Below, in pieces: positions 15,918 to 25,695 of a DNA stretch of 64,000 nt. The notes beneath the pieces were generated by a model. The model made no database searches. It was not told the DNA's origin and worked only from the letters and a program-made list of their open reading frames with translations. A program made the translations under genes and the position numbers. The stretch's first letter is position 1. Every line of letters starts with the position of its first letter. Origin of the DNA: Cohnella lubricantis (GTDB lineage: Bacteria; Bacillota; Bacilli; Paenibacillales; Paenibacillaceae); assembly GCF_014212015.1 (NCBI RefSeq), contig NZ_JACJVN010000065.1, positions 46,795-110,794 on the forward strand, read 5' to 3'.

Positions 15918-17509
15918 GCGACGCGGGAACGCCAATGGCAAGCGGAGCTGCCGGCGACACAATAGCGGCAGCGACGGAGGCCGGCTCGGCTGGCGATACG
16001 GTCGTGCTGAGCCCTCGCGACGATGTCGCTGTAGCGCTGCGCGACATCCGGGCGGGCGAGACCGTCAGCCTGCCGGCTGGAGACGGCGGTGAGCTGAGGA
16101 CGGTGCATGCGCAGCAGGATGTGCCGCGCGGGCACAAGCTGGCGCTGCGTCCGATCGAAGCGGGACGTCACGTGCATAAGTTCGGCTATTCGATCGGCGT
16201 CGCCAAGGAGGAGATTCCAGTTGGCTGCTGGGTGCATACGCACAATCTGAAGACGGGGCTCGGCGCTGTGCTGGAGTACACGTATAGTCCTTCCTCGGCC
16301 CAAGAAGCTGCCGGCACTCCTTGGCCGGGAGGCCGGACGACCTTCCAAGGCTACGTGCGCGAGAACGGAGAAGTCGGCATTCGCAACGAGATTTGGATTA
16401 TCAACACGGTCGGCTGCATCAGCAAGACGTGCGAGACGCTTGCCCGGCTCGGCTCGAAGCAGTTCGAGGGACGAGGCATCGACGGCGTCTATCATTTTCC
16501 CCATCCGTTCGGCTGCTCCCAGCTCGGCGACGACTTGACGGCAACACAGAAGCTGCTCGCCGCACTCGTACGGCACGGCAATGCGGCCGGCGTGCTGGTT
16601 GTCGGGCTCGGCTGCGAGAACAATCAGATCGAGTCGTTCCGGCAAGTGATCGGCGATTACAGCCCGGATCGCGTGAGGTTCATGAAGTCGCAAGAGGTGG
16701 AGGATGAACTGGAGGAGGGGCTGTCGCTGATCGGCGAGCTGGTCGATTACGCGGAGCGGTTCAGCCGGCAGGAGGTTCCGCTGTCCAAGCTGCGCATCGG
16801 GTTGAAGTGCGGCGGCTCGGACGGCTTCTCGGGCATTACCGCCAATCCGCTCGTCGGCCGCGCGGCGGATGCCATCACGTCGGCTGGCGGGACAGCGCTG
16901 CTGACCGAAGTGCCGGAGATGTTCGGGGCGGAGACGATATTGATGGATCGAGCAGCAGACGAAGGCGTCTTCCACGATATTGTGGAGCTGATCAACGGCT
17001 TCAAGTCTTACTTCATTCGTCACGGGCATGAGATCTATGAGAATCCATCCCCGGGCAACAAGGACGGCGGCATTACGACGCTGGAGGAGAAGTCGCTCGG
17101 CTGCACGCAGAAGGGCGGCCATGCGACGGTTACGGACGTGCTGCTCTACGGTGAGCCGTCCCGCAAGCCGGGACTCAATCTCGTGCAAGCTCCTGGCAAC
17201 GATCTCGTGTCCGTTACCGCATTGTCCGCTGCCGGCGCGCATGTCGTGCTCTTCACGACCGGGCGGGGGACGCCGTTCGGCGGGCCGGTGCCGACGGTGA
17301 AGATTGCCACGAACAGCCAGTTGGCGGCGCACAAGAAGAATTGGATCGACTTCGACGCCGGCCGTCTGATCGAAGGGATGAGCATGGAGGCGCTTCGAGA
17401 CGAGCTGCTTGAGCTGATCGCCGGCATCGCTTCGGGCGAGCGGCAGACGCACAACGAACGGAACGGGTTCCGCGAGATTGCGATTTTCAAGGATGGCGTT
17501 ATGCTGTGA
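15914..17509 (+). CDS. uxaA: Altronate dehydratase
   Basis: Dehydrates D-altronate to 2-keto-3-deoxygluconate. The 531-residue protein has the N-terminal SAF domain (DDVAVALRDIRAGETV through HKLALRPIEAGRHVHKFGYSIG), then the catalytic UxaA domain. Signatures include GYVRENGEVGIRNEIWI, HPFGCSQLGDD, GLGCENNQIE, LKCGGSDGFSGITANP and the iron-binding cysteine stretch KSLGCTQKGGHA. The start ATG overlaps the uxaB stop and has AGGATGGAGG upstream. The next enzymes of the pathway (KDG kinase and aldolase) and the mannonate branch are not in the window. Confidence 0.95.
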   Translation: MSDAGTPMASGAAGDTIAAATEAGSAGDTVVLSPRDDVAVALRDIRAGETVSLPAGDGGELRTVHAQQDVPRGHKLALRPIEAGRHVHKFGYSIGVAKEEIPVGCWVHTHNLKTGLGAVLEYTYSPSSAQEAAGTPWPGGRTTFQGYVRENGEVGIRNEIWIINTVGCISKTCETLARLGSKQFEGRGIDGVYHFPHPFGCSQLGDDLTATQKLLAALVRHGNAAGVLVVGLGCENNQIESFRQVIGDYSPDRVRFMKSQEVEDELEEGLSLIGELVDYAERFSRQEVPLSKLRIGLKCGGSDGFSGITANPLVGRAADAITSAGGTALLTEVPEMFGAETILMDRAADEGVFHDIVELINGFKSYFIRHGHEIYENPSPGNKDGGITTLEEKSLGCTQKGGHATVTDVLLYGEPSRKPGLNLVQAPGNDLVSVTALSAAGAHVVLFTTGRGTPFGGPVPTVKIATNSQLAAHKKNWIDFDAGRLIEGMSMEALRDELLELIAGIASGERQTHNERNGFREIAIFKDGVML

Positions 17510-17523
17510 ACAATATCGATTGG

Positions 17524-17557
17524 GAAGAGGCCAGCCTGCGGGTTGGCCTCTTCGTCT
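17524..17557 (+). terminator. Hairpin ending the uronate operon
   Basis: GAAGAGGCCA (17524-17533) pairs with TGGCCTCTTC (17544-17553) starting 15 bp after the uxaA stop. The U-tract is poor. Confidence 0.65.
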
Positions 17558-17890
17558 ATGCGGGGCGCGCGCTAATCGACTCGGCAGATCAGAACAGGGT
17601 TAACCATAATAAGGCCATCCTGATGAATCCCAATACAAATCGCTGATGAGCAGCTTCGGAGCGCCGTTCTCCGCCACACTCTCCCCGGACATCCCTCCTC
17701 TCGAATGGCGGGGGATCGATTCGTTGCTTGCTGCAGGCATCCCCTTTTCCTTCCATATGAAATATGCGCCATTTTAGACCAACGGTTTGCCCTTGATTGC
17801 GGGGCCATGCTATGATATAGGACAGTCCTTCTTGCGGCCTATGCGAGCAGGAAGATGGATTGATTACAGATAGTCGGAGGGACCTTTCTT
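17558..17890 (+). promoter_or_regulatory. uxaA-yneF intergenic region with predicted promoter
   Basis: No credible gene is seen in this 333-bp stretch; a 78-codon minus-strand frame (17572-17808) has no family resemblance. Near its right end TTGCCC (17787-17792) and TATGAT (17811-17816) with 18-bp spacing form a likely sigma-A promoter for yneF. CGGAGGGACC is the yneF ribosome-binding site. Confidence 0.45.
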
Positions 17891-18115
17891 ATGTGGACCG
17901 TTATTATTGCAGTAATTACGCTGATCGTCGGCTTAGTGGTTGGATTTATCGGGGGCGTGTTCTATCTGCGCAGCCAAATGACGAAGATGCAGAGCAACCC
18001 GGAGATGCTGGCGAAGATGGCCAAACAGATGGGCTACAATATGAACAAGCAGCAGTTGAGCAAAGCTCAGCAGATGATGAAGCAACAGAACTTCAACAAG
18101 AAGGGCCGCAAGTAA
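17891..18115 (+). CDS. yneF: YneF family small membrane protein (UPF0154)
   Basis: 74 residues, one N-terminal membrane span (about residues 3-25, VIIAVITLIVGLVVGFIGGV). A cytosolic, Met/Gln/Lys-rich tail carries the family signature NPEMLAKMAKQMGYNMNKQQLSK. Conserved in Bacillales but of unknown function. It is preceded by its own promoter and followed 70 bp later by folE. Confidence 0.9.
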   Translation: MWTVIIAVITLIVGLVVGFIGGVFYLRSQMTKMQSNPEMLAKMAKQMGYNMNKQQLSKAQQMMKQQNFNKKGRK

Positions 18116-18185
18116 GGCTCGGCTGTTCATTGCCGAATGGCGTGCCCAAGGATAGAAGCGCCGTGCGGCGGAAGGAGGGGTTGGA

Positions 18186-18779
18186 ATGTCTGGAGTGAAG
18201 GATTATAGCAACTCGAGCGTGTCGGCTAATCGGGAGAAGATCGAGCATCACGTCCGCGAGATTCTGAAGCTGATCGGGGAGGACGTCGAACGGGAAGGCC
18301 TGCTCGATACGCCGGCTCGGGTGACCCGAATGTATGAAGAGATCTTCGCGGGGTACGAGGTTGATCCGCGGGACGTGCTCGGCGTCACCTTCGACGAGAA
18401 GCACGAGGAGCTCGTGATCGTGAAGGACATCGTCTATTACAGCCAGTGCGAGCATCACATGGCTCCGTTCTTCGGCAAAGCGCACATCGGCTATATCCCG
18501 AGCGGCAAGATCGCCGGCCTCAGCAAGCTGGCGCGTCTGGTCGAAGCGATCACGCGGCGGCTGCAAGTGCAGGAGCGGATTACGTCGCAGATCGCGGATA
18601 TTCTAGAGGAAGTGCTGCAGCCGCACGGCGTCATGGTCGTTGTACAAGGCGAGCACTTGTGCATGTGCTCCCGCGGCGTCAAGAAGCCGGGCAGCAAGAC
18701 GATCACTTCCGCGGTGCGCGGGGAGTTCCGGACCAGTCCTGCGCTGCGCTCGGAGTTCTTGTCCTTGATCAAGGAATAA
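18186..18779 (+). CDS. folE: GTP cyclohydrolase I
   Basis: Converts GTP to dihydroneopterin triphosphate, the first step of folate/tetrahydropterin synthesis. 197 residues. The zinc ligands are seen as QCEHHMAPF (Cys, His) and the distal Cys in [33 protein letters not shown] and [10 protein letters not shown] are the remaining family signatures. Length is typical. GGAAGGAGGGG lies before the ATG. A bidirectional terminator separates it from the convergent chemoreceptor gene. Confidence 0.95.
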   Translation: MSGVKDYSNSSVSANREKIEHHVREILKLIGEDVEREGLLDTPARVTRMYEEIFAGYEVDPRDVLGVTFDEKHEELVIVKDIVYYSQCEHHMAPFFGKAHIGYIPSGKIAGLSKLARLVEAITRRLQVQERITSQIADILEEVLQPHGVMVVVQGEHLCMCSRGVKKPGSKTITSAVRGEFRTSPALRSEFLSLIKE

Positions 18780-18803
18780 GGCCATATTAGCGGTTGAAAA
18801 GTA

Positions 18804-18853
18804 AAAGAAGGCTCTCTCCGGGTCCATGCATTGGCCCGGAGAGAGCCTTCTTT
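18804..18853. terminator. Bidirectional terminator between folE and the chemoreceptor gene
   Basis: AAAGAAGGCTCTCTCCGGG pairs with CCCGGAGAGAGCCTTCTTT across a short loop. T-rich flanks on both strands serve both convergent genes. Confidence 0.92.
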
Positions 18854-18874
18854 GTCGTGCGATCTTCGTCGGCG

Positions 18875-20629
18875 TTACAGGCGGAAGCGTCCGATCTCTT
18901 CTCTGAGCCCGTCCGCCAGCTCGCGGAGGTGAGTAGACGAGCCCGCGACTTCTTCGATCGTCGCGAGCTGCTCTTGCGAGGCGGCTGCCACCTGAGCCGT
19001 TTGGTCCGTCGCGTTCGCCGCGATGCGTTCAAGCTCTTCGAGCGAAGCTGCGATCTCTTCGCTGCTGGCGGACATCTCTTCGGAAGCGGCGGATACTTCC
19101 TGCACTTGGGCCGTTACCTTCCGGATCGATTCGACGATGGATCGGAACGTCTCGCCGGCGCGCTCGGCGACGACGGAACCCGAGCGAACTTCCGTCATCG
19201 TCGCCGTCAATGCGCCAACGGACTGCTGAATGCTGGCATCGGCATTCTGCAGCATCTCGGTAATCTGTTCGGACGATACGCGGGAGCTCTCCGCCAGCTT
19301 GCGGATCTCCGTCGCTACGACGGCGAAGCCTCTGCCGTGCTCGCCTGCGCGGGCAGCCTCGATGGAGGCATTCAGGGCCAGAAGGTTGGTGCGCTTCGCT
19401 ACGTCGGAGATCATGACCAGAATGTCGTTGATCTGGCTGCTTAGCTCAGCTACGTTCTGCATACTGCCAACCGTTGTGCTGACATTCCGCTCGATGGACT
19501 GCATCTGGGTGACGGTCGATAGAATGACGGATTCTCCGTCCGAAGCCCGCCTCGAGGTGTCGGCTGCAAGTTCGGAGACGACAGACGAGGATTCGGCGAT
19601 CCGTTGAATGCCAAGCGCCATCTCGCTCATCGAACGCTGGCATTCCTGCGAGCTCTGCAGCTGCGTCTCGGAACCCGCCGAGACGGCTTGCACGGACTTG
19701 GCGATCTCCTGAGTAGCGCGCGAAGTCTGCTCGGAGCTCATCTGCAGATCAAGCGCGGCTTGCGAGACTTCGCTCGACGTGCTCTGAATCTGCTGAACGA
19801 GACTGCGCAGGCCGGAGAGCATTTGGTTGAAGGCTTGCGACGCCCGGCCCACTTCGTTGCTGCCATTGACTTGAACGGATACCGTCAAGTCTCCTCCCGC
19901 AGCCTGCCCCGCCACTGCGGCTAATCGGCGAAGCGGCTTCAGCGTCTGCATCATGAATAGGCACACCAGAACGATCGCAACGATGCCGATGCCGCCGCCG
20001 ATCGCGATCGACTGCCACATCGCCTGCAGCATTCTCTTCTGCATTGCGCCGTAGTCGAAGTCGATGCCGAACAAGCCGATCGGCTTGCCGCTGTTGTTCT
20101 TTATCGTCCCGAGGTACGTGATCCAGGTTCCATAATCGTCCGAATACGGATCGGACATCGCGTAACCATTGTTAATGGCTTCGGTATAGGTCTGCTGGAA
20201 TACGGCGGACATCTCATAATCAGATCCTGGCACGACGCCTGCCTTAGCCAGCCCGGAATCCGTCTGGAGCGTCTTCAGGTAGCTCTTGCCGTCCGTTGTG
20301 GCGATGTCCGGAAGCATGATGTAGGAATTCATGATGTCGGGATCCGTGACGATTCCATCGAACAGCCGCCGCAGCGTCGTAAACACCGCGTCGCCGGTCT
20401 TATTGGTCGAGAGGAACATCGAAGCGTTATTAATGAGAGCGCTGTTCGCATTCATCTGCGAGGCGAGAGTCGAACCGATTGCCTGCATCTGCTCTGTCTC
20501 AGTGCTCTTCTGGGTTCGGTAAGAGATCGTGACTAGACTTCCGACGACAACGACGAACAGGATGGAAATGATGACGCTGCTCGTTAGAATAAGACTTCTG
20601 TTGCGATAGAAACGTACAATGGACAACAT
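18875..20629 (-). CDS. Methyl-accepting chemotaxis protein
   Basis: Membrane chemoreceptor of about 584 residues. Layout: membrane span at about 12-34, an extracytoplasmic Cache-like sensor (about 35-205, ending [16 protein letters not shown]), second span at about 209-230, HAMP domain (about 232-285), then the cytoplasmic signalling coiled coil. Its hairpin tip is canonical ([20 protein letters not shown]). The frame has a TTG at 20632, but ATG 20629 follows GAGGTG and is used. A predicted promoter lies at 20695-20723. No che genes are adjacent, so it is an orphan receptor; the ligand is unknown. Confidence 0.93.
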   Translation of the reverse strand: MLSIVRFYRNRSLILTSSVIISILFVVVVGSLVTISYRTQKSTETEQMQAIGSTLASQMNANSALINNASMFLSTNKTGDAVFTTLRRLFDGIVTDPDIMNSYIMLPDIATTDGKSYLKTLQTDSGLAKAGVVPGSDYEMSAVFQQTYTEAINNGYAMSDPYSDDYGTWITYLGTIKNNSGKPIGLFGIDFDYGAMQKRMLQAMWQSIAIGGGIGIVAIVLVCLFMMQTLKPLRRLAAVAGQAAGGDLTVSVQVNGSNEVGRASQAFNQMLSGLRSLVQQIQSTSSEVSQAALDLQMSSEQTSRATQEIAKSVQAVSAGSETQLQSSQECQRSMSEMALGIQRIAESSSVVSELAADTSRRASDGESVILSTVTQMQSIERNVSTTVGSMQNVAELSSQINDILVMISDVAKRTNLLALNASIEAARAGEHGRGFAVVATEIRKLAESSRVSSEQITEMLQNADASIQQSVGALTATMTEVRSGSVVAERAGETFRSIVESIRKVTAQVQEVSAASEEMSASSEEIAASLEELERIAANATDQTAQVAAASQEQLATIEEVAGSSTHLRELADGLREEIGRFRL

Positions 20630-20694
20630 CAATCACCTCGTATAGAAATCATAGAATGTATGCAAAACTTCGATTGTTATGGGTATGCCTTCCT

Positions 20695-20723
20695 AGTATA
20701 GAAGGTTTTTTTGAGTAGATTAA
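20695..20723 (-). promoter_or_regulatory. Predicted promoter of the chemoreceptor gene
   Basis: On the minus strand TTAATC (20718-20723) and TATACT (20695-20700) with 17-bp spacing. No sigma-D (CCGATAT) motif is visible, although chemoreceptors are often sigma-D dependent. Confidence 0.4.
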
Positions 20724-20806
20724 GCCCGATGTAAGGTATTTCCGAGAGAAAATTTCTATTTTTCAAAGAAATCGATTGAACGCCGCTGATATTTGTCGAC
20801 TCGCGA

Positions 20807-20841
20807 CAAAAAAGCGCCCTCTCCGCTTGGGAGAAGGCACT
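20807..20841 (-). terminator. Intrinsic terminator of fnr
   Basis: GAGAAGGCAC (20831-20840) pairs with GCGCCCTCTC (20814-20823) allowing one mismatch and one G-U. On the minus strand it is followed by six T. Confidence 0.75.
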
Positions 20842-20886
20842 CTATAGAAATGCAGTATGCATAGGCGCTCCGAATCATCTCTAATC

Positions 20887-21630
20887 TCACATCCGGCAAA
20901 TCTCCAGCGGGCAATTCTCGCAGCGGCAGACACCTCGCAAATAGTCCATGTCCTTCACGACGAGATGACCGTCCTTCACGGCAACCACGTTCTCCTTGCG
21001 CAAATCCGCCAGCATTCGGTTAACGCATTCCCGAGTCGCGCCGATCATGTCCGCCATCTCGGTATGGTTGATCTTAAGCGAGATCTTCGTGCCGTCTTTA
21101 TCCAGCGTTCCGTTCGAATTGCACAGCCGGATCAGAAGCGAGCACAGCGCACCGGACTTGCCGTAGAGCATTAAGTCCCGGAACTTCGTCTGCGTCATCC
21201 GATGCATAAGCCCCATCCACTTCATGAACTCAATCGCAAGATCTCCATGCTGCCAGAGCAGCACCTCCAGGTCGGCTGTCTGGATCATGCCGATCTCCCC
21301 GTCCTCGAGTACTTCTGCGTTGAAGGAATGGACCTGGTTCTGAAAAGGATCCAGCTGCCCGTACAGGTCCCCGTGCTGGAGCAGATAGAGCGTGATGTGC
21401 CGGCCGCTGTCGGATGTCTTCGTAATGCGAACCCTTCCCCGGCGAATGAAGATCAGCTTATCGGCGGGATCGCCTTCCCAGAACAGCACGCTGCCTTTCT
21501 CGATCGGCTTGGTATACATCACGCTTTGCAGCTTGGCGAAGCTGTCTGCGGAGAAGAAGCGGGCAGTGCCGTTGAGCGGTTCGTTCGTTATGGGAAGTCT
21601 TGCTGTCCTGCTCGCCGTTGTCGTCGTCAT
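20887..21630 (-). CDS. fnr: Crp/Fnr-family regulator, Bacillus-type Fnr with C-terminal Fe-S cysteines
   Basis: About 247 residues. N-terminal cyclic-nucleotide-binding beta-roll (KGSVLFWEGDPADKLIFIRRGRV), a long dimerisation helix and a C-terminal helix-turn-helix (INHTEMADMIGATRECVNRMLADLRKE). The protein ends in CENCPLEIC. This C-x2-C-x4-C spacing is the one described for the C-terminal [4Fe-4S] ligands of B. subtilis Fnr, the oxygen-sensing anaerobic regulator. A GTG at 21639 is in frame, but AAGGAG sits too close to it and about 10 bp before ATG 21630. It is divergent from a block containing pflB/pflA, which has a matching Fnr box. Confidence 0.88.
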   Translation of the reverse strand: MTTTTASRTARLPITNEPLNGTARFFSADSFAKLQSVMYTKPIEKGSVLFWEGDPADKLIFIRRGRVRITKTSDSGRHITLYLLQHGDLYGQLDPFQNQVHSFNAEVLEDGEIGMIQTADLEVLLWQHGDLAIEFMKWMGLMHRMTQTKFRDLMLYGKSGALCSLLIRLCNSNGTLDKDGTKISLKINHTEMADMIGATRECVNRMLADLRKENVVAVKDGHLVVKDMDYLRGVCRCENCPLEICRM

Positions 21631-21829
21631 GCGAGTCACGCTCCTTTATTTCTTGTTGGCTTTATTGTAACGCTAATAGAATCTCGGGGTTATGAGGGGA
21701 TCGACTGAATGTTGCGGGGGGAATTCCCTGATTTTTGAGCAGGGGATATCCGGAATGACCTATATCACTGCGGAGCAGATGCTGCGTGTCGTTAAATGGG
21801 GGAGACGATGGATGAAAGGAGAGAATCGC

Positions 21830-22417
21830 ATGCTAAGCGGCATTATTCTGGCAGGCGGCATTACCTCCGGCATTCGCGGCGGGATGAAGTCGCTGTACCC
21901 GTTGGAGGGCGAGACGCTGATCGAACGGCAGATTCGCTTAATGAAGCAGCTATGCGACGAGATTATCGTCGTGACGAATTCGCCGCGCTCTTATTTGCAC
22001 TGCGTACCGCCGCAGGTTCGGATCGTGTCGGATTACAAGCCGGGCTCCGGGCCTCTCGGAGGGATGGCGGCGGGCCTGTCGCTTGCTCAGCAGCCTTTCG
22101 CATGGATTGTCGGCTGCGATATGCCATATCTGTCGCCAGATGCAGCCAAGTGGATGATGAAGCGGCTTCTTCCCGGCACAGACGCTGTCTGGGCGTCGGA
22201 TCTGAACGGCATCTACCCGCTGCACGGCGTATATGACTGCCGCTGCGCGCCCCAGTTAACGTCGATGGTCGACGCCGGCAAGACTTCGCTCAGGGATCTC
22301 CCTTATGCAGTGGCTTGGGAAGAGGTGACCGAAGGGGAGTGCAGGCAGATGGGGTTCGGGTTTGACTTTGTCACGAAGCTCGGCAGACGGCTAGAAGCGG
22401 AGCCTGCGACAATGTGA
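21830..22417 (+). CDS. MobA-like nucleotidyltransferase (molybdenum cofactor guanylyltransferase family)
   Basis: 195 residues with the NTP-transferase fold: N-terminal LAGGITSGIRGGMKSL in place of the usual LAGG-x-S-x-RMG-x-x-K loop, then GPLGGMAAGLSLA and the metal-binding VGCDMPYLSP. The family adds GMP to molybdopterin, needed by DMSO-reductase-type enzymes such as nitrate reductase, which suits its place between fnr and pflBA. The G-loop is noticeably degenerate, so the exact substrate is uncertain. ATG 21830 is chosen because AAGGAG lies 8 bp upstream; in-frame codons back to 21692 do not resemble the family. Confidence 0.78.
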   Translation: MLSGIILAGGITSGIRGGMKSLYPLEGETLIERQIRLMKQLCDEIIVVTNSPRSYLHCVPPQVRIVSDYKPGSGPLGGMAAGLSLAQQPFAWIVGCDMPYLSPDAAKWMMKRLLPGTDAVWASDLNGIYPLHGVYDCRCAPQLTSMVDAGKTSLRDLPYAVAWEEVTEGECRQMGFGFDFVTKLGRRLEAEPATM

Positions 22418-22428
22418 TTTGCATCATA
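22413..22428 (+). promoter_or_regulatory. Candidate Fnr-binding box upstream of pflB
   Basis: TGTGATTTGCATCATA matches the Fnr/Crp consensus TGTGA-N6-TCACA at 9 of 10 positions. It overlaps the stop codon of the mobA-like gene and lies 80 bp before the pflB start. A -10-like TACGCT/TTAATT at 22450-22460 would put the box near -41 to -46, an activating position. Confidence 0.65.
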
Positions 22429-22507
22429 GTTGGAGCCTCGCAGAGAGCGTACGCTTAATTCGAGCAGGCGGGCAGCGACGGCGCAGAAGAATGGGAGGAG
22501 ATTCACA

Positions 22508-24778
22508 ATGGCGAAGCTTGAAGACGAAGTGAGGAAGGCTTTGACGGAAGAACATCCTTGGCGGAATTTCGCAGATGGTCCGTGGCAGGAGCGGGTGGAC
22601 GTCGCAGGGTTTATTCAATTGAACGTGAGTCCATACGAAGGAGACGAAGCCTTCCTTGCTCCGCCGACGCAAGAGACGTTGGCATTGTGGGAGCAGGTTC
22701 TTGAACTGATGAAGCGCGAGCGGGAGAACGGCGGCGTTCTGGACGTGGATACGGAGACGATATCAACGATTATCTCTCACGCGCCAGGCTATATCGATCA
22801 GACGAGAGAGAGAATCGTCGGCCTTCAGACCGACGCTCCGCTCAAACGGTCCATTCAGCCATTCGGAGGCATACGGATGGTCGTCGATGCCTGCGAGGCA
22901 TACGGCTACAAGCTGCCAGCCGATATCGAGCGGTTGTTCACCGATGTTCGCAAGACGCATAATCAAGGCGTGTTCGATGCTTACACGACGGAGATGAGAA
23001 CGGCGCGCAAAGCGGCCATCATTACGGGGCTGCCGGACGCCTACGGCCGGGGGCGAATCATCGGTGATTATCGCCGAGTGGCGCTGTACGGTACGGATCG
23101 GCTTGCAACTGAGAAGCGCAAGGAATTGCTGGAGCTCGAAAGCGAGGCGATGTCGGAGCCGATCATCCGCTTGCGCGAGGAGCTGTCCGAGCAGATTCGG
23201 AGTCTAGGCGAATTGACGGAGATGGCGAAGTCGTACGGCTTCGACATCAAGCGGCCGGCCGCCAATGCGCGCGAGGCGTTCCAGTGGCTGTACTTCGCGT
23301 ATCTGGCGGCGATCAAGGAGCAGAACGGCGCGGCTATGAGCCTTGGACGGGTGTCTAGCTTCCTGGATATCTACATCGAGCGGGACATCGGAGAAGGGGC
23401 GCTGACGGAAGACGAAGCCCAAGAGCTGGTAGACCACTTCGTCATGAAGCTTCGGTTGGTGAAGTTCCTGCGGACGCCGGACTACAACGAGCTGTTCAGC
23501 GGCGACCCGACGTGGGTGACAGAATCGATCGGCGGCATGGGGCTGGACGGCCGGACCCTCGTTACGCGGGGTTCGTTCCGATTCCTGCACACGTTGTACA
23601 ACTTAGGGCCGGCTCCGGAGCCGAACCTGACGGTGCTCTGGTCGGAGCATCTGCCCGAAGGCTTCAAGCGGTACTGCGCGAAGGTGTCGATCGAGACGAG
23701 CTCGATCCAGTACGAGAACGATGAGCTGATGCGTCCGATGTACGGCGACGACTACGGCATCGCCTGCTGCGTATCGGCGATGAGGATCGGCAAGCAGATG
23801 CAGTTCTTCGGCGCTCGCGCCAATCTGGCGAAGGCGCTGCTCTACGCAATCAATGGAGGCGTGGACGAGAAGCTGGGTATCCAAGTCGGTCCTAAGATGG
23901 AGCCGATGACAGGCGATACGCTCGATTACCACGAAGTGATGCGCCGCTACGACGAAGTGCTGGAATGGCTGGCCGGACTTTATATCGACACGCTTAATGT
24001 CATTCACTACATGCATGACAAGTACTGCTATGAACGTATCGAGATGGCGCTTCACGACCGCGATATCATCCGCACGATGGCGACGGGCATCGCGGGCCTG
24101 TCGGTTGTCGCCGACAGCCTAAGCGCGATCAAGTATGCGAAGGTTCGCCCGATTCGCGATGCGAGAGGCATTGCCGCAGACTTCGAGATCGAAGGCGATT
24201 ATCCGCAATACGGCAATAATGACGAACGGGCCGATCAGATCGCGACTTGGCTGGCCGAGACGTTCATTGCGAAGCTTCGCAAGCACAAGACATACCGCGA
24301 TTCGATTCCGACGCTGTCGGTCTTAACGATTACGTCGAATGTGGTCTATGGCAAGAAGACGGGGACGACGCCGGACGGACGCAAGGCGGGCGAGCCCTTC
24401 GCTCCGGGCGCCAATCCAATGCACGGCCGCGACCGCAAGGGTGCGCTGGCGTCGCTCGGCTCCGTCGCCAAGATTCCGTATGAGAGCTGCCAAGACGGTA
24501 TCTCCAACACCTTTTCGATCATCCCGAAGGCATTGGGCAAAGAAGATGAGACGCGTGTCTCGAACCTCGTCTCGATGCTGGACGCATATACGGCTACAGG
24601 CGGGCACCATCTGAACGTCAACGTGTTCAACCGCGAGCAGTTGCTCGACGCGATGGAGCATCCGGAGTTGTATCCGCAGCTGACCATTCGCGTGTCGGGA
24701 TACGCCGTCAACTTCATCAAGCTCACAAGAGAGCAGCAGATGGATGTGCTGAATCGGACGTTCCACGGCACAATTTAA
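22508..24778 (+). CDS. pflB: Pyruvate formate-lyase (formate C-acetyltransferase)
   Basis: Glycyl-radical enzyme that splits pyruvate with CoA into acetyl-CoA and formate during anaerobic growth. 756 residues. The thiyl-radical cysteine pair is in [10 protein letters not shown] (about residues 419-420) and the glycyl-radical loop RVSGYAVNF near the C-terminus (about Gly731), both almost at the positions known in E. coli PflB. The open frame extends to 22430; ATG 22508 has GGGAGGAG upstream and the family N-terminus. pflA follows 36 bp later. Confidence 0.96.
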   Translation: MAKLEDEVRKALTEEHPWRNFADGPWQERVDVAGFIQLNVSPYEGDEAFLAPPTQETLALWEQVLELMKRERENGGVLDVDTETISTIISHAPGYIDQTRERIVGLQTDAPLKRSIQPFGGIRMVVDACEAYGYKLPADIERLFTDVRKTHNQGVFDAYTTEMRTARKAAIITGLPDAYGRGRIIGDYRRVALYGTDRLATEKRKELLELESEAMSEPIIRLREELSEQIRSLGELTEMAKSYGFDIKRPAANAREAFQWLYFAYLAAIKEQNGAAMSLGRVSSFLDIYIERDIGEGALTEDEAQELVDHFVMKLRLVKFLRTPDYNELFSGDPTWVTESIGGMGLDGRTLVTRGSFRFLHTLYNLGPAPEPNLTVLWSEHLPEGFKRYCAKVSIETSSIQYENDELMRPMYGDDYGIACCVSAMRIGKQMQFFGARANLAKALLYAINGGVDEKLGIQVGPKMEPMTGDTLDYHEVMRRYDEVLEWLAGLYIDTLNVIHYMHDKYCYERIEMALHDRDIIRTMATGIAGLSVVADSLSAIKYAKVRPIRDARGIAADFEIEGDYPQYGNNDERADQIATWLAETFIAKLRKHKTYRDSIPTLSVLTITSNVVYGKKTGTTPDGRKAGEPFAPGANPMHGRDRKGALASLGSVAKIPYESCQDGISNTFSIIPKALGKEDETRVSNLVSMLDAYTATGGHHLNVNVFNREQLLDAMEHPELYPQLTIRVSGYAVNFIKLTREQQMDVLNRTFHGTI

Positions 24779-24814
24779 AGAAGCAACGCATTCATGATGA
24801 GGTAGAAGGGCGTG

Positions 24815-25579
24815 ATGTCCATGTTATCATTAGGGCGTATTCACTCTATGGACACCTGCGGCACCGTAGACGGCCCGGGCATCCGCTTCGTGCTGTTCAT
24901 GCAAGGCTGCGCGCTGCAGTGCGGCTACTGCCACAATCCGGACACTTGGAGCACCGATAAGGGCATGAGGTTGACCGTCGATGAGGTGCTTGCCGAGATT
25001 GAGCCATACGTCCCTTATTATCTTCGTTCGGGAGGCGGCATCACAGTCACGGGGGGTGAACCTACGCTGCAGGCGCCGTTCGTCGCTAAGCTGTTCGCTG
25101 AGTGCAAGCGCCGCTGGGGGCTGCATACAGCGCTGGATACTTCCGGGTTCTGCGATCCCAGCCACGCCGAGGAGCTCATGGCCGTCACCGACCTTGTGCT
25201 GCTGGACTTGAAGCTAATGGACCAGGAGCGCCATATGGAGCTGACCAGCCAGCCGAACGATCGGATACTAGCATTCGCGCGCTGGCTGGCGGAGCGGAAT
25301 CAGGACGTGTGGATCCGGCGAGTGCTGGTTCCCGGAGTCACTGACGATTACCGGGAATTGACCTTGCTCGGCCGCTTCATCGCCCGCCTCGGCAACGTCC
25401 GCAAGCTGGAGCTGCTCCCGTATCATCGGATGGGCGTGTACAAGTGGGAGGCGCTAGGCAAGGAATATCCGTTGGAGGGCATTCGGGCGGCAACCGAGAA
25501 GGATGTCGCCCGGGCGAAGGCAGTTATTGACGCGGCGGAGACCTCGGATTTGGGTCAAGGATACCCACGTCGGATATAA
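24815..25579 (+). CDS. pflA: Pyruvate formate-lyase activating enzyme
   Basis: Radical-SAM enzyme that abstracts hydrogen from the PflB glycine to create the active radical. About 254 residues. Signatures: HSMDTCGTVDGPGIRFVLF, the radical-SAM cluster motif CALQCGYCHNPD (C-x3-C-x2-C), TVTGGEPTLQ, and LELLPYHRMGVYKWEALG at the C-terminus. The start may be GTG 24812, ATG 24815 or ATG 24821. It is co-transcribed with pflB by position and so likely under the same Fnr control. Confidence 0.94.
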   Translation: MSMLSLGRIHSMDTCGTVDGPGIRFVLFMQGCALQCGYCHNPDTWSTDKGMRLTVDEVLAEIEPYVPYYLRSGGGITVTGGEPTLQAPFVAKLFAECKRRWGLHTALDTSGFCDPSHAEELMAVTDLVLLDLKLMDQERHMELTSQPNDRILAFARWLAERNQDVWIRRVLVPGVTDDYRELTLLGRFIARLGNVRKLELLPYHRMGVYKWEALGKEYPLEGIRAATEKDVARAKAVIDAAETSDLGQGYPRRI

Positions 25580-25695
25580 ATATAGCCAAATCGGACATCG
25601 TAATGGCAGAGGGCCTTGCAGTATGATGACGTTGTAGCCTTGCGGCCGGACAACCGGAACGGCCGCGCGAATCGATTACAACGGAGGGGTCGCCC

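Noticed and set aside
17572..17808. 78-residue minus-strand frame after the uronate operon
   Set aside because: No family resemblance, no ribosome-binding site, lies over the yneF promoter.
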